Below, piece by piece: positions 11,460 to 23,210 of a stretch of DNA of 64,000 nt (positions within the stretch are counted from its first letter, which is position 1; every line of letters starts with the position of its first letter). Source of the DNA: Scytalidium lignicola (Eukaryota > Ascomycota > Leotiomycetes). Location of the stretch: NCBI GenBank assembly GCA_002812745.2, contig NCSJ02000177.1, forward strand, positions 21,753 through 85,752, written 5' to 3'. A program made the position numbers and the translations under genes. The notes under the pieces were generated by a model. The model had not been told where the DNA came from and searched no databases. It saw only the letters and a program-made list of their open reading frames with translations.

Positions 11460-12728
11460 TCTTGCTCCTCGCATCGTTAGTTACCATTCAGACCCGGTCA
11501 CGTCGCTGCAATGCCTGCGCCGCCTTCTCCTCCGCAACGGCTACTCGCTCTCCCAGGTGACTACTCTAGGCAAGAGGCAAATGCAATCCCTAGTCTGACC
11601 TGACCTGAACCTTTCTATTCTGTGCTTGGCTTGGGAATAAACCTCCGGCCGGCTACTACTCCAGGGCGAAAAAGAAAGGAAGAAGAAGGCAGACGCCCTG
11701 GCCCGGTACTTGCTGAAACTCGACGCCACAACAAACAATTAGTTAAACTGGGTGAATCCACCTAGACTGCGGAAAATCCGTACGGCAGCCAACTGGACGT
11801 CCCGAGCCTTTTGGTGGTTTTTGCTCGTCGTTTTAGCATTAAGACCAGTTTGCCCTCGACCGGGCCCACACTTTCGCCCCCTCCCCGGGAAACAACCAAG
11901 AAGAAAGAAGAAACAGACGCCCTTACAAAAACAAAAAAAGTAGTAGAACCCTTTGGGGACCCAACAGTCAGAAGAGAACAAGCGCCCCGGCCCAACTGGC
12001 AGCTTGCATCTGGCATCTGGCATCTAGCATCGCTGCATCCCTGAACCCCGTCTTTCTCGCTCCGTCGTACGAGCTGGTGGCCCCCTCATCCCTGGTCTTC
12101 TGCCCAACTCGGAATCCTTTAAGCAACTTGCTTCTACCTCCTCCAGCTTCTTCTTCTATTACTACTTCCTCCTCTTTATTTACTACCCTCGAAGTATCTT
12201 TTTTATTTATTTGTTCTATCCCAATAATTCAATTTTTCATTTTCCTGTCACATAACTTACTTTTGGCCAACTCATATATTACGGGACATCCTGGCGGTGC
12301 TTGGTACTTTCCTTATTTCTCCTACCCACTGCACGTGCGAAAATACGGAGTATATTGATTGCCGCTTAATTTACTTGTCTCCCAATATCTCTCGGGACTT
12401 GTGTGTATACCACCACTAGGATTTCAAGACATCGTTGCTACTAAGTTAGAAGGGATTATGTCCTCGTGGATAGGGCGGATTGGTATATATTAAAAAGGGC
12501 GAGTCCTACCGGCGCTTAAATTCCCTTTTTTTTTAATCAGTCGCCACCATAAGTGCTGACTTGGATCTAGATATCTCTTAAGCTTTTAAGCTTCCATCAC
12601 TACAACCACGGAACTAAAAATTTCTAATTTCACTGGGAATGTCAAGGATATACTGCTGCTACCCTTTATAGCTAGGATAAAATCGGGTTTCTCTTCACCG
12701 GAAGGTATGAGGGTATAGCAGCAAAAGA

Positions 12729-15700
12729 ATGGCATCGAATAATTCAGGGTTCGGTCCACCCGCTCGGCCGCGCGATGCCAGTTATTCAAGAAGGTTTGGA
12801 ACATATACGCAGCCGGGTGTAATCAGGCCAGATCGCAGGGAGGCCGATATCGCGCATATATCGGGCCAGATGGAAACAAGAAGAGCCCCCATGAACGTAC
12901 CACATTCACGACCAACTGGACTCCCAAGGCCCAGTCAACGAGATCCGTCGCCGTCATCTGTTCCAAGGTCGATGTCTGAGCCGCAGCCTGTGATTGTGTC
13001 GCCTTCAAGATTCGGCTTTGGAAGGCCGGTCAGGAAGAACACTCCTGAGGGGCAAAGCGCAGCACCAGTGGCCCAGGAGTTGAGGGGTAAATCCTCACGC
13101 AATGTCCTGAGGAGGAAGCCCTCGTCAATCTCCGTGTACTCAGGGGCTGCCAGACCAATACTTTCATCTTCTACCCCGTCGCTGCCCACTAGTAGCCAAT
13201 TTCAAAAGACCTCCGAATCTGCAAGCATCGAGGCTTCCTTGAAGTCAAAGGAAGCCTATAATGAGGTGTTTGGTGGAAGATCTACTCCTGTTGTAGCTGC
13301 CCCTTCTCCCAGGGTCTATCCAGAACTTGATCGATATGGGGCAAGGTCAGAGGTGAGCGCAAAGATGAGCACGCGTTTCATTCCAGAACTTCCTCACAAA
13401 TTGTCTACGCAGGATCTTCCACCGCCTACACCTTTGTTCTCCGGTGGTCCATCGACCTCAGCGATGAGTGGTAGTGGACATAATCGCTACAGCAGTGGGT
13501 ATAGTGCCAGTGGGTATAGCGCCAGCCCTTCAACCAGGTTTTCGGAATCTCCGGGGCCAGGAGGTATGTATAGCAGGGACACAACGCCTACATCAATGTC
13601 GTCGCAGTCGCCGGGTATTATGGCACTAGCAAAGCCTGCGACTCCAAGACTGCGACAAGGAAGTCCAGCGCAATCTCGTCCTCCGGTAACTCGGAGGAGG
13701 ACAGGAAGTATCTCAAATGAAGCCGAAGTATCGGGACCACTGATCGATCCACAAGGCCTACCATCCTTGCGAGAGTCTCTTAATTCTTCGTCGTCGAATT
13801 CGANCGTTAAAGGTGGTGGTGGTGGTGACAAGGGAGACAAGGGTGCGAAGGCAAAGAAGAAGCAGAAGCGACTTTCTCCATTACCACCTAGTCCACCACC
13901 ACGGAAGTCATCGCAGAAATTCAGGGAGTCTCCTGAATCAAAGAAATCGCCATCTAAGTCCACTCAGGTTCCTGCCAAACCGGCCATGATGACTTCTCCA
14001 AATGAATCGCCTACCAGGCAGCGACGTGCGATTCCTCATCCACAAGCTAAAGCAACACCACCACTGAGACCTAGCCGCGAAGGAGCCCCAGATCTTCAGG
14101 GACAGCTTGCAGAACCTACGACTATCATTCAGAGTAATTTAACTGGCATCAACGTGTCGCAGGAAAGAAGACGAAGTCTCCTACCCAAGAGCGCGGTATC
14201 TTCTCCGCCCCTTCAATCGGTAACTGCTTCTCGACCGCAACAGTCATCGCGCGTTCCGCTTCGAGCGGCATCACCACTTCCCATACAGCAGCAAAAAGAG
14301 ACCACTCAACAGCCTACGGGTCTAGGTATTGTTCCTGACCTGCGACCGATTCAGGTACCACCGCCATCTACAAGGTCGCCAATGCTTCGAACTCCAAGTC
14401 CAAGCGTAGGAAATCCGAGACCTCGGTTTGGCTTATTCAGACGTGCGAAGACTACCCCTGAAATTCCACAGGCGGAGAACAATAAAGAGAAATCATCAAG
14501 AAAGGGCCCCGCAGCTGGTACTGGACATGAAGGGTATGGTAAATATGCAATGCGAGGAAGAAGTAATAGCGCTGGAGGAGGAGGCTTTAGCAGAGATCGG
14601 AGTCTGAGTGGTGGAAGCTCATCGACGGATAATCCACCTTCTAATGATCCCTTCTTCCTCGAGCGCATGAGCCCAGTCATTATTGCTGGTGGAGGCGAGA
14701 TCGTTGAAAATAGGAATGCTAGCTCGGAGCTTAATCGGACAGAGAGTAATCAGAGCATACCACAGCTAAGCCGTCCTAGTACGGATTCGAAAACCTCCTC
14801 CAAATCCAACTTGACTCATGAGGTGGCGCCACGAACAACGTTGTGGCCTTCAGCTATGCCAAAGGAGTCATCAAAACGAACATCTACACTTGCAGTGCCT
14901 AGATATCGACGACCATCGGATAGTAGCGATGATGGTTTTGCTCAGAACACTCCACATGCGTTCCGAAGATCAATCCAACGATTAAATGCTTCAGCGACTG
15001 CGCTGAACCTGCCGAAACCGAAAGCAATGACCAGTGCTGGCCCTTCATCTTCTGTGAGTAGTTTTGAGGGAAGTGTATTTTCGAACGAATCGAAATTAGA
15101 TCAGAGGGCAGAAGGAATCAGGGGGATAACGACTGCAGCTGCAGGACCAAAGAAGCTAACAAAGCGTTCCAAGTCTCCAAGGAAATGGAACTTCTTCTCT
15201 CGTTCGCAGACAGCACCCAAGCCACAACCGGAGGCTGCGTCGATGGCTGTTATGGTTGAAAACCCATCTGTGAAGATGGTTCCACATTATGCGATGATGG
15301 ATTCATCAGACGAGCAACAGGATTTCGATCCGATGGACTTAGAAGATATTCTACGTGATGCTGATGTGGTCTCTCTATCCAACTCAGAGCTCGATGTATT
15401 GCAGTTTGGCTTCTCCAAGCCGAATACTGAGCAACAGCAGCCGAAAGATACTGTGTCATCATCGTCGAGGGATCAAGCTTCCCTACAAGAACCGATTATT
15501 TTCACATCTCCTGAGCCTATAACCCCAGAGATACCACAGACGGAGCTACATATAACGGAGCAGACGGTGCCAGTACGTCCTAGTCGATTGCCACAGGTTG
15601 GTAGAATTCCGAAGGTTATATCCGCTAGACCTCCTGCAACATCACCCAAGTCCTTCTCTAGGCCTTTTGCTAGATTAAGTACAGTTCAGCCATTGCTGGA

Positions 15701-17521
15701 ACCATTGAAATTGGATGAACAGTCTATTGCCCTTGGCCCTAGTCCACCTAAGCCCTCAACACCAGAACCAGGTATGGTGGTTGAAGATCCTCAGGCTGTC
15801 GATAACGCAAAGAATGTCCACGGTAGACACCATTCTGGCGACTCTAAATCTGAAAGTACAAGTGGCAGCCGTCATGAGTTCCTTGCCTTTTCGCCACGAA
15901 AGAACTCAGAAACCACGACGAGCAGTTCTGGGAATATGAGTTTTGCTGGGACAACAGCCGTTATACCTGAGCAGGATGCTGCTCTTGGAGAGGATGAGGT
16001 CTGGGATGAGTACGATGACTTGATTCAGAATGATAACAGCAACGATGCCACAATGAAGGTGCCGCCGTCAGCTACTTCTTCACGCGGCCATCCATTCCAA
16101 TTTGAGAACTATGAAAGCAGAGCTATTAAGCGGAGCCAACAGCTACCTAAGGAATCACCAACAGTTGCTCAGATTCCAGTTACATTGGACCTAAGAACAC
16201 CTCAGAAACCCACCAGCTCTTCCAGCTTGCGTGGCCAGGATTTCGGCAAAAGGATTAAGGAGGCTTTGGCTACCACCCCAACTACCCCGTTATCGTTTGC
16301 GGATTTCTTCCCTGGCTATGGAGATAGAAATAGTTCGATCATTGCGGAACATCACCATTTTTCACAAGACAGTTCTCGGAATTCCATTGCCAGTAACCAT
16401 TCCCGGGAAGCTGGTATAGAGAGGGATCTTTTTTTACACCCTGAGCCAGAAAACAACTCTCCAATCTCGCAGGTTAATCTTCGCGTAGGGTCAATGACGG
16501 TGAGTAAGTGGCTTACGTTTGGACATGTTCTCTTCAGTCCTGCTCGTGAGCAGATGACGCAGCCAGATGGATCAACTAAGACTCATTCCATCCTTGTTAT
16601 TGATGGTCTTGGGAATGGTAAGTCTCGTTTCTTAATATCATTTATATACAACTATACTAACATTTCTTAGATGACTGGTCCTTCTATGCAGCGGAAACCT
16701 ATCCGACAGCAACATTCTACAATCTCTCTCCCACCCGTCCCCTCGCTCCGAACCAATCGTCTTCCCCAGCCTTCCCGCTGACTCCCCCAAACCATCGACA
16801 AGTCCAATACATGTCCCAACTAGACAAATTCCCCTTTCCATCGTCCTATTTCGACGTCGTTGTAATACGCTTTCCAGTTGCCATGCCCGAAGCCTCATAC
16901 CGCAACCTCATCTCCGAATCCAAACGAGTCCTAAAGCCAGCCGGCTATCTCGAAATGGCGATCCTTGACCTCGATCTCATGAACATGGGCAACCGTGCTC
17001 GACGAGCTGTCCGAGGTCTGAAGGTCCGGATCCAGGAAGCTGATCCCGGCATCTCTCTCGGCAGCGCCAGTGATACAATGATGCGGATTGTTGGTAGGAG
17101 GGGATTTGTCGATGTCAAGACATGCAAAGTGGGTGTCCCTGTTGCGAGCATCGTCAGCAAAGCTTCTTCAGCCCAAGATCCCGAGTCGAGTTCGCAGACA
17201 GTGGATAAAGGAAAACAGAGGGAAGAACTCTCCTTGGCAGATATGATGAAGGACGAGTCTAGCGCGGGCGACGAGGGGATAATGAAAATGGTGTCTAAGG
17301 TGGGAAGGTGGTGGTATACTAGATGTTATGAGATGGCTGCGATGGCTGCTGCTTCAGGGGCAGCCGTGGACCTTGGTGGTAGCAGTGGGAGTGGTAGTGG
17401 AAGTATATTCAATGACTCGGAGCTGTTAGCTGAGTGTGACAAGTGGAATTCAAGCTTCAAGCTTGTCGTTGCACATGCTCAGAAGCCAGTTGCTGGAAGG
17501 AGGAGGACTGCAAGTGTTTAA
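12729..17521 (+). CDS. Very large disordered protein with C-terminal methyltransferase-like domain, 1579 aa
   Basis: Model: exon 1 12729-16617 and exon 2 16671-17521, joined in phase 1 through a 53-bp GTAAGT...TTAG intron. Residues 1 to ~1240 are Ser/Pro/Thr/Arg-rich and look disordered, with many SP/TP sites, basic PKKLTKRSKSPRKW-type patches and a small repeat (SGYSASGYSAS) near residues 257-267. The C-terminal ~330 residues fold differently: SKWLTFGHVLFSP, then ILVIDGLGNDDWSFYAAETYP. The latter resembles the first beta strand and glycine loop of class I SAM methyltransferases, and the intron falls inside it. FPSSYFDVVVIRFPVAMPEASYRNLISESKRVLKPAGYLEMAI-type motifs (post-I to motif III) follow, then RIVGRRGFVDVKTCKVGVP. 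The fold assignment is by resemblance; the substrate is unknown. The disordered part could be a scaffold or phosphorylation platform. The N at 13804 is in frame and hides one residue. Confidence 0.87.
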
Positions 17522-18533
17522 GGCAGGGCTTTCTGCCTTTGCCGAGAGATCTAACGATGGTGATTTAACCTTCGTCTTTTGTGCTGGTCGCTATATTTTT
17601 TTTTTCTATTACTTCTTTCTTTCCATATTCGGAGGAAATTTCTCGTCGATATATCCTGCATTTTTAGCGTTGCATTGCGGTTTTTTGCTTGCTTGCTTGC
17701 ATTTTTAGCATATTATCCAAATGGTGAGGAAAAACAGATCTCGAAACGGCGCGAGCCACTCAAGAGCAGCATATTGGGTTGGACCTCTTCTTCTACATTC
17801 TGTTTCTATATTCAGCGGACAGTTGGTATGGTTGGTGGCGGCAGGTTGTGGAGTTTTTAAACTCTTATTTTCACTTCTTTCCATTCCTTTTTTTCCCGGG
17901 CTCAGGTTAGTCTTGGTGGAATTTTATCTATTCTGGGTTATTGTTTAATGGTTATACCGTGGTGGATAGGAGGATGGATGGATGAAGACTGCATAGGAAA
18001 GAAACGGGGGAGAGAGCCTGGGAGATTGGATTGGATTGGATTCGATGGAATGATACCATGATTACGAGATTAATGCTTTGAGATGAGAATGAGTTGACAG
18101 TTATGGTTATTGATTATGGACTTTTGATGGTTTGGTTGTAGATTTTGGATTTGGATTGGATATATTATATTTCCGTAGCGAATAGATACCCCATTGGCTC
18201 TTTTTGAATCAGATTATTGTTTATTGTGCTTGTGTGAAAGGGATATTTAGAGAGGTGATGATTTTTTTTGTGATGGCCCACTAATGGGTATGGTTATGTC
18301 TATTATTAGTGAATGAGGATCGACTATATCATATCTATAACAACACTCGTTGAATATGTAGTTCCTTGACAAGTGAAACAACAGCAAAAACAACATGAGA
18401 TTCATCTGTGAAAGAGAATCACAATATCTTAGTCTTGTTGCATCCGTCTACCTCTATTCTTTCTGATGGGAGTGTTTAAAGTGACTTTCGCATTGGTTGA
18501 TGAAGTTGGTTCTGGTCTTTGCTACCACGGAGC

Positions 18534-18551
18534 ACATACATACATACATAC
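18534..18551. repeat. ACAT tetranucleotide microsatellite
   Basis: About four and a half ACAT units downstream of the large gene. Confidence 0.9.
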
Positions 18552-19101
18552 ACAAAACTATTCTTATTGCTACAATAGGCAATAAGTAAAAGTTAAGACG
18601 GTGGTTGGGAAGAGTTGAATTGCGTCGTGTATATGCAAGCATGCCCTGCCCCACTGCCAAGAACAACAAAAAAACAAGTCCTCAGGAAATAAACAAAGAA
18701 CAAATGATGATAGTAGGATATTTACCAACAAGAAGGGGTCTACAATCCAACATATTGCCAAATAGAAAATATATTAGCTTAGATGAAAACTTTCTCTTTG
18801 AGGTTCGAGGCCGAAGACGGGGAGAGGGGGGGAAACGTGTTTGTTTCGGCTATTCTTGCTTTTTTTCGATATAAAGAATTCATAATTATGGGAAATGTAA
18901 CTACAGCTACAGCTACAACTGCAGCTGCGATATCCTCCTGCAAGCCACAATAATACTGTAAGAAAGAAGAAGGGGGAAAAAAAACAAGGAGAGCGAAAAA
19001 CAGGGTCTTTCTTTTGCCCCGTTCGGGAGGAGGAGGGTTACATTACATTACGTTCTGTCTCCTGTTGGTTACTGTGTAGTAATCAAGGATTACTACTGTA
19101 C

Positions 19102-19131
19102 GTACTCCGTTAAGTGCTGAGTGCGGAGTAC
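19102..19131. repeat. Perfect 8-bp inverted repeat of a TACTCCG motif
   Basis: GTACTCCG at 19102-19109 pairs with CGGAGTAC at 19124-19131 across a 14-nt loop. The arms are flanked by TACTGTAC on the left and TGTAAC on the right, so two recurrent spacer motifs of this window are nested here. Single TACTCCG or CGGAGTA copies also occur near 12346, 20398 and 56270. Confidence 0.6.
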
Positions 19132-19730
19132 TGTAACTCAAGTTTGAGTTTGTGTTGTAGACCATGTGGATGCGAAAGTGCTAATCGCTATATTTAGAAG
19201 AGAGTGCAGCAAAAACGCCAGCCTCACGCCTCACTTTTGCCTTTTTCTCACCGCAAGGCTAAAAGCGAGACGATGATCTATTACGACGTCGTGACCACGA
19301 AAAGTAAAATGACCATGCGTATGACAAGAATGATGACATTCCTTGGATGGATCTGGCAAATGCTGTTTTGACGCCTTTTTATTTAATTTTTTTGTTCGAT
19401 TCACCGTCCCCCGCGGGGTGTTGCCATTCCAGGTTACTACAGCACTGTACATACAATTTCAATCATCTCTCATCTTTCACTGCCTCTCTCTCTCTCTCTT
19501 AATACCGAAAATGGCTAGATGGCCGTTTAGCTCACCGAAGAACTACTTTTAGCTCCGATCCCACGGCTTCCTAATCACATCTCCCAAATTCTCAGCTTAC
19601 TCATCCAACCAGATCTGTCATCTCGGAAACTCTGATTCTTCTCTCAGATGTACTGCAAGACTTGGGACGAATTAACCAGGTACATGTGGGGGGATGAGGA
19701 GATTACTATTCGTGGTAGATTCTTACCTTA

Positions 19731-19750
19731 CAGTACAGTACAGTACAGTA
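19731..19750. repeat. CAGTA pentanucleotide tandem
   Basis: Four CAGTA units in a row, the longest run of the GTAC-ACTG motif family together with that at 54463-54483. Confidence 0.9.
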
Positions 19751-22700
19751 CAAGCAACTACCGGTAACGATAGTAGTTATACTAAGCACTAATTAAATAA
19801 TTGTATTCACGGCTGATCTAAATTCTAACATCGTGGATTTCGTTTGAACGGGTTGCGGAGTTCCGGGGTGGTGGAAGACTAATATCTTACTTTAAACACT
19901 AACGCATAACTATCGATCTTACTACAACAACCACGTGGGCATCCACATGGTAACGTAGTTTTTTTTTCCTTTTCTTTTTCTATCTCTAGTAGTTCTGTTC
20001 TACTTTTATCTCAAATATCTTTCGTTTTTGTTGCTATGTAATCAATATGCTTTTAGTTAGACCATGGATGAATAGGTTTTCGATTAGTTATGTGTTAAGA
20101 TAGAAAGGATTAGATACTCTACAGTACTGTACTGTATGGTACTGGTGTACTTAGTACCTGTTACTGTTAGTGCTCTGGTTTTCTCCTCTACTTATATATA
20201 TACCTTTCTGTTTCCCGGGGACAGGTGCTTGCTTGACTACTCTCACCCATGCAGCCTTCTTCGCGGTATAGAAATTGTGAGATGCAGAAATCAGTCTATT
20301 GGGCATTGTGAGGAAAAAGGCTACTTACGTCACCTAGGGTCGTGCTTCAACAAGGCATATATTGCGCCTTGGAGAATCAAATACGGTGGCACATATAGTA
20401 CTCCGCAGAGCAGTAAACTATCACATGAAAACTAGTATTATTGGGCCGTAACGAGAAAAGACAAGAAGCAGCCACCTTACCTAACAAGGATCCTGAGTCT
20501 ACATACCAGTCTACGCACTTGTTAGGCTGCCGAGGTTTAGTTAGGTAGCTTTACCCACAGGGGGTGTAGGTAGGGGTTGCTTGTAGGTTTCTTCGTTTGA
20601 TATTAAATGCCTTGGTTTTTCTTTTAAGGCTGTGCTTCATGACCTAGAAATGGAAGATGATCTGCGAACTCCTTCCGGAGGAAGTGGCGCTATGAGTAGC
20701 GTTGCCTTTGACTGTAATGGAGTAATCTCCGTAGTTTGTTTAGTTTAGCTGGATGTTTTGATAGCTTGGAAGCCAGGATTTTTGTTAAAGAATTTATTCA
20801 TCATCTTGCATCAATTGAATTCCAAGCTACAGAAAGTCACAATAAAAACCAAGAACACGGTAATTGTGGAGATAAAAAGATTATAGTTAAGGTTGAGGAT
20901 TGGATTATTGAAATTAGCTAGTAAAATCCTCCTCTCCTAGTTTCTCAGTTCCAAAGGTAATGATGTTATACACAAAGCGAAAACCACGCGCCAGCTGCAG
21001 TTGCCCCGATCGCCCGGTTGCCCGGTTGTCATGTCCAAACAACTACTCCATATCCCATGCAAAACCATCTCGATATGTTGTATAATATGCCGATGAAAAA
21101 AGCCGCGTTTTGTGTTGTTGAATGCATTAATAATAGCCAAAAGCCTTTTCCAAAATAACCCGATACTCCGAGAATTGACACATCACATTTGCATGAAACT
21201 CGCTGCAGAAACACCGCTCACAAAATGGTATATGAAGAAGATATCAAAAAACAAAAGCCAAAAACTGACGAAACAACGACGAGGTAAAAATACAGGGCAG
21301 ACAAGGTACAGCTCCAACATGCACATCGACGTAAAAAGGGAGCCCACTTCTGCATTCCTACCCTTTCCCCATTTCAACACCCAATACAATCTTTCAATCC
21401 ATGGACCAATTCCAATGTAGCGATAGCAGAAATGCCATTCTACACTGCTCTGGAAGACGGCCGAATCCTGCTGCCGGCACCATCGTATTCTGTCAAAAGG
21501 ATGATGATGCCTGCATGCATGAAGGCGGCGGGGAGATGCAAGCAAACCGGTATCTGCGCGGATGAGACGCAGCCAAAGATGCAGGTCGTGGAAAATAGCC
21601 CTGAACCGCGCACTGTCCAATGAACGGGCCGAGGCCGAGCAGACTGGGAGGCCATATTTCGGACACTGGGGGGTTGGTGGTGATGATGATTGAGCTCAAA
21701 CGGCTCTTTTGCATCCAATCCAGACGATCCAGGGCGGCACCGCAAATTGATCCCAATGGAGCGACGGCTTGCAACCCACCGCATCGTGACATCATCATCG
21801 CATAGTCGGCGCTCTCTCACACGCCATGCCCATGCCATATGCAAGTCAAAAGATCCCTCCTCTGCTCATCTCCCCCCCCCCACCCTTCAAAGTGTGGCCG
21901 CCGACCGAAAAATTTCAGCCCAAACAAGCCGGCGCAGGTGCAGGAGAACAACTTCCGCCAATCACGGTGCGCAGTGATGGTGGCTAGCGTGGACGACGGT
22001 TGACCAATCGCGAAGGGTGAGGCGTCGTGTGCATGCTGACTCGAGCGCTAAGCCCTGGGCCGAGCCCTTTTTTTTGGCTTTGGCCTTGGCCAAGATTAGG
22101 GCAGGCGAGGGAAAGATGTAAGAGCCAGGCTGCCGTGGGTGGTGCTCGTCGGGAAGCGGGAAACCCGTTTTTGTGCTCTGTTCTTTTCTTTGTGCACAAA
22201 AAAGGCCGCGTCAGAAATGTGCAATGGAGGAATGCGGCAATGCGGATGAGATTGGCATGGGAGTTTCGGGCGGCATGGATCGAGTTTGGCATTTATCGAT
22301 TTTGTGGGTATGCAGTTGTTGTTAGGGTTCGAGTCTGTGAAGGCAACTGTCAAACTTTCAACAGGTTTCGACGAGTCCAGTTGGGGGCGGGAAATCGCGC
22401 ACGAGCTCCGATATAAAAGAAGAGGGGTCGAGAGGGATGGTCCAAACCAGCAAGTCCATGGGACGAATGCCTCGGGCGACTTCAAATCTATTTTGAAGCT
22501 GCCGCCAGGATGTCTGATATGGGTGAGAGGAGGAGACCGTGTAGTCCGCGTGCGCTGTTGCCAGCCAGTGTTGTAAATCCCAACTTTTGTATATCTCGTT
22601 TGGGTGATTAAAAAGAGGTCTAATCCGTGATCCGAGAGGTTCGAACTCGTCGAATAGTCCAGCCGTCCTTGGTACTTTTTGTTTCCTCATGTTTCGTTTC

Positions 22701-22793
22701 GTTCATCTCGTATTCTGGAATATCCTTCCAAAAAAAAAAAATTCAGTTAATAGAAGTTAAGGCTGTGTTGCTAAGCCGTTCTTCTGGATTCGT

Positions 22794-23075
22794 TCATGTG
22801 TATCCGACCATGCGAGCACATCGATCGCAGTAGTAGAGGTTATGGCCAAAACGAACCATACCACTCGCTCGCGCATCATCGCTGCTGACTCTTCGTCCGT
22901 CGGCGGTAGAGTAGGAGATGGTCTCGACGCTCTTTGCGCATCGTGAGCAGCGCATGATCTCAACGTGTGGTCGGGACGACTCGGCCGAGTAGCGGACGGC
23001 TGTAGAACCAGAGGAAGAACTCGAGGAGCTGGATCCGGCCGAGGAGCGACCATGTACAGTCGCGGAGTGGGACAT
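22794..23075 (-). CDS. Small CxxC...CxxC (zinc-ribbon-like) protein, 93 aa
   Basis: A single-exon frame starting at 23075. The N-terminus is Ser-rich with a run of eight Ser. The C-terminal half has CSRC at Cys43/Cys46 and, after a conserved-looking GMVRFGHNLYYCDRCARMVGY end, Cys83/Cys86. Two CxxC pairs ~37 residues apart and ending at the C-terminus fit one bound zinc. I recall small uncharacterised fungal proteins with the same end, but cannot check. The function is unknown. It is the only protein gene I can support in 17.5-31.2 kb. Upstream on its strand lies a GTTTC tandem (23191-23210), probably in the leader. Confidence 0.75.
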   Translation of the reverse strand: MSHSATVHGRSSAGSSSSSSSSGSTAVRYSAESSRPHVEIMRCSRCAKSVETISYSTADGRRVSSDDARASGMVRFGHNLYYCDRCARMVGYT

Positions 23076-23190
23076 GGTTGAAGAGTATGTGGAGTAGAGG
23101 TAGTTGTTCGGTGTCGTAATGGAAGCCAGGTTGGGCTTGAGAGCGGGAGTCTATAGGAAGGGATATGTTCGACGATCCTTCGAAGAGTTT

Positions 23191-23210
23191 GTTTCGTTTC
23201 GTTTCGTTTT
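23191..23210. repeat. GTTTC pentanucleotide tandem
   Basis: Four units, the last imperfect, upstream of the small zinc protein on its coding strand. Confidence 0.85.

Larger units (their letters stand above)
7972..12728. other. 4.8-kb stretch with no gene seen
   Basis: Many short overlapping frames on both strands, none with a domain or a splice pattern. It holds GA tracts at 9518-9535 and 11441-11459, a CAT/ATC tract at 11028-11049, GTAC-ACTG motif clusters near 9577-9600 and 10301-10312, and a perfect 10-bp inverted repeat at 8846-8894. From about 11.0 to 12.7 kb the plus strand is pyrimidine-rich, which suits a long promoter and 5' leader for the large gene at 12729; 5' UTR introns there are possible. 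An N at 8036 precedes an A run. Confidence 0.5.
17522..22793. other. 5.3-kb stretch with no gene seen
   Basis: The left part is AT-rich 3' flank of the large gene with pyrimidine and purine runs. Further right it holds an ACAT tract (18534-18551), a hairpin of GTACTCCG/CGGAGTAC (19102-19131), a CAGTA tandem (19731-19750) and more GTAC-ACTG motifs at 20120-20157. From about 21 kb the base composition is more even and several 100-145-codon frames overlap on both strands, but none has a recognisable motif. The last kilobase probably includes the 3' UTR of the small zinc protein gene. Confidence 0.45.

Noticed and set aside
21183..21844. Minus-strand frames of 134-145 codons
   Set aside because: Several frames overlap on both strands, with unlikely composition (His and Arg clusters) and no domain.
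22640..22660. GGTTCGAACTC resembling a tRNA B box
   Set aside because: No paired T-stem, acceptor or D-arm around it.
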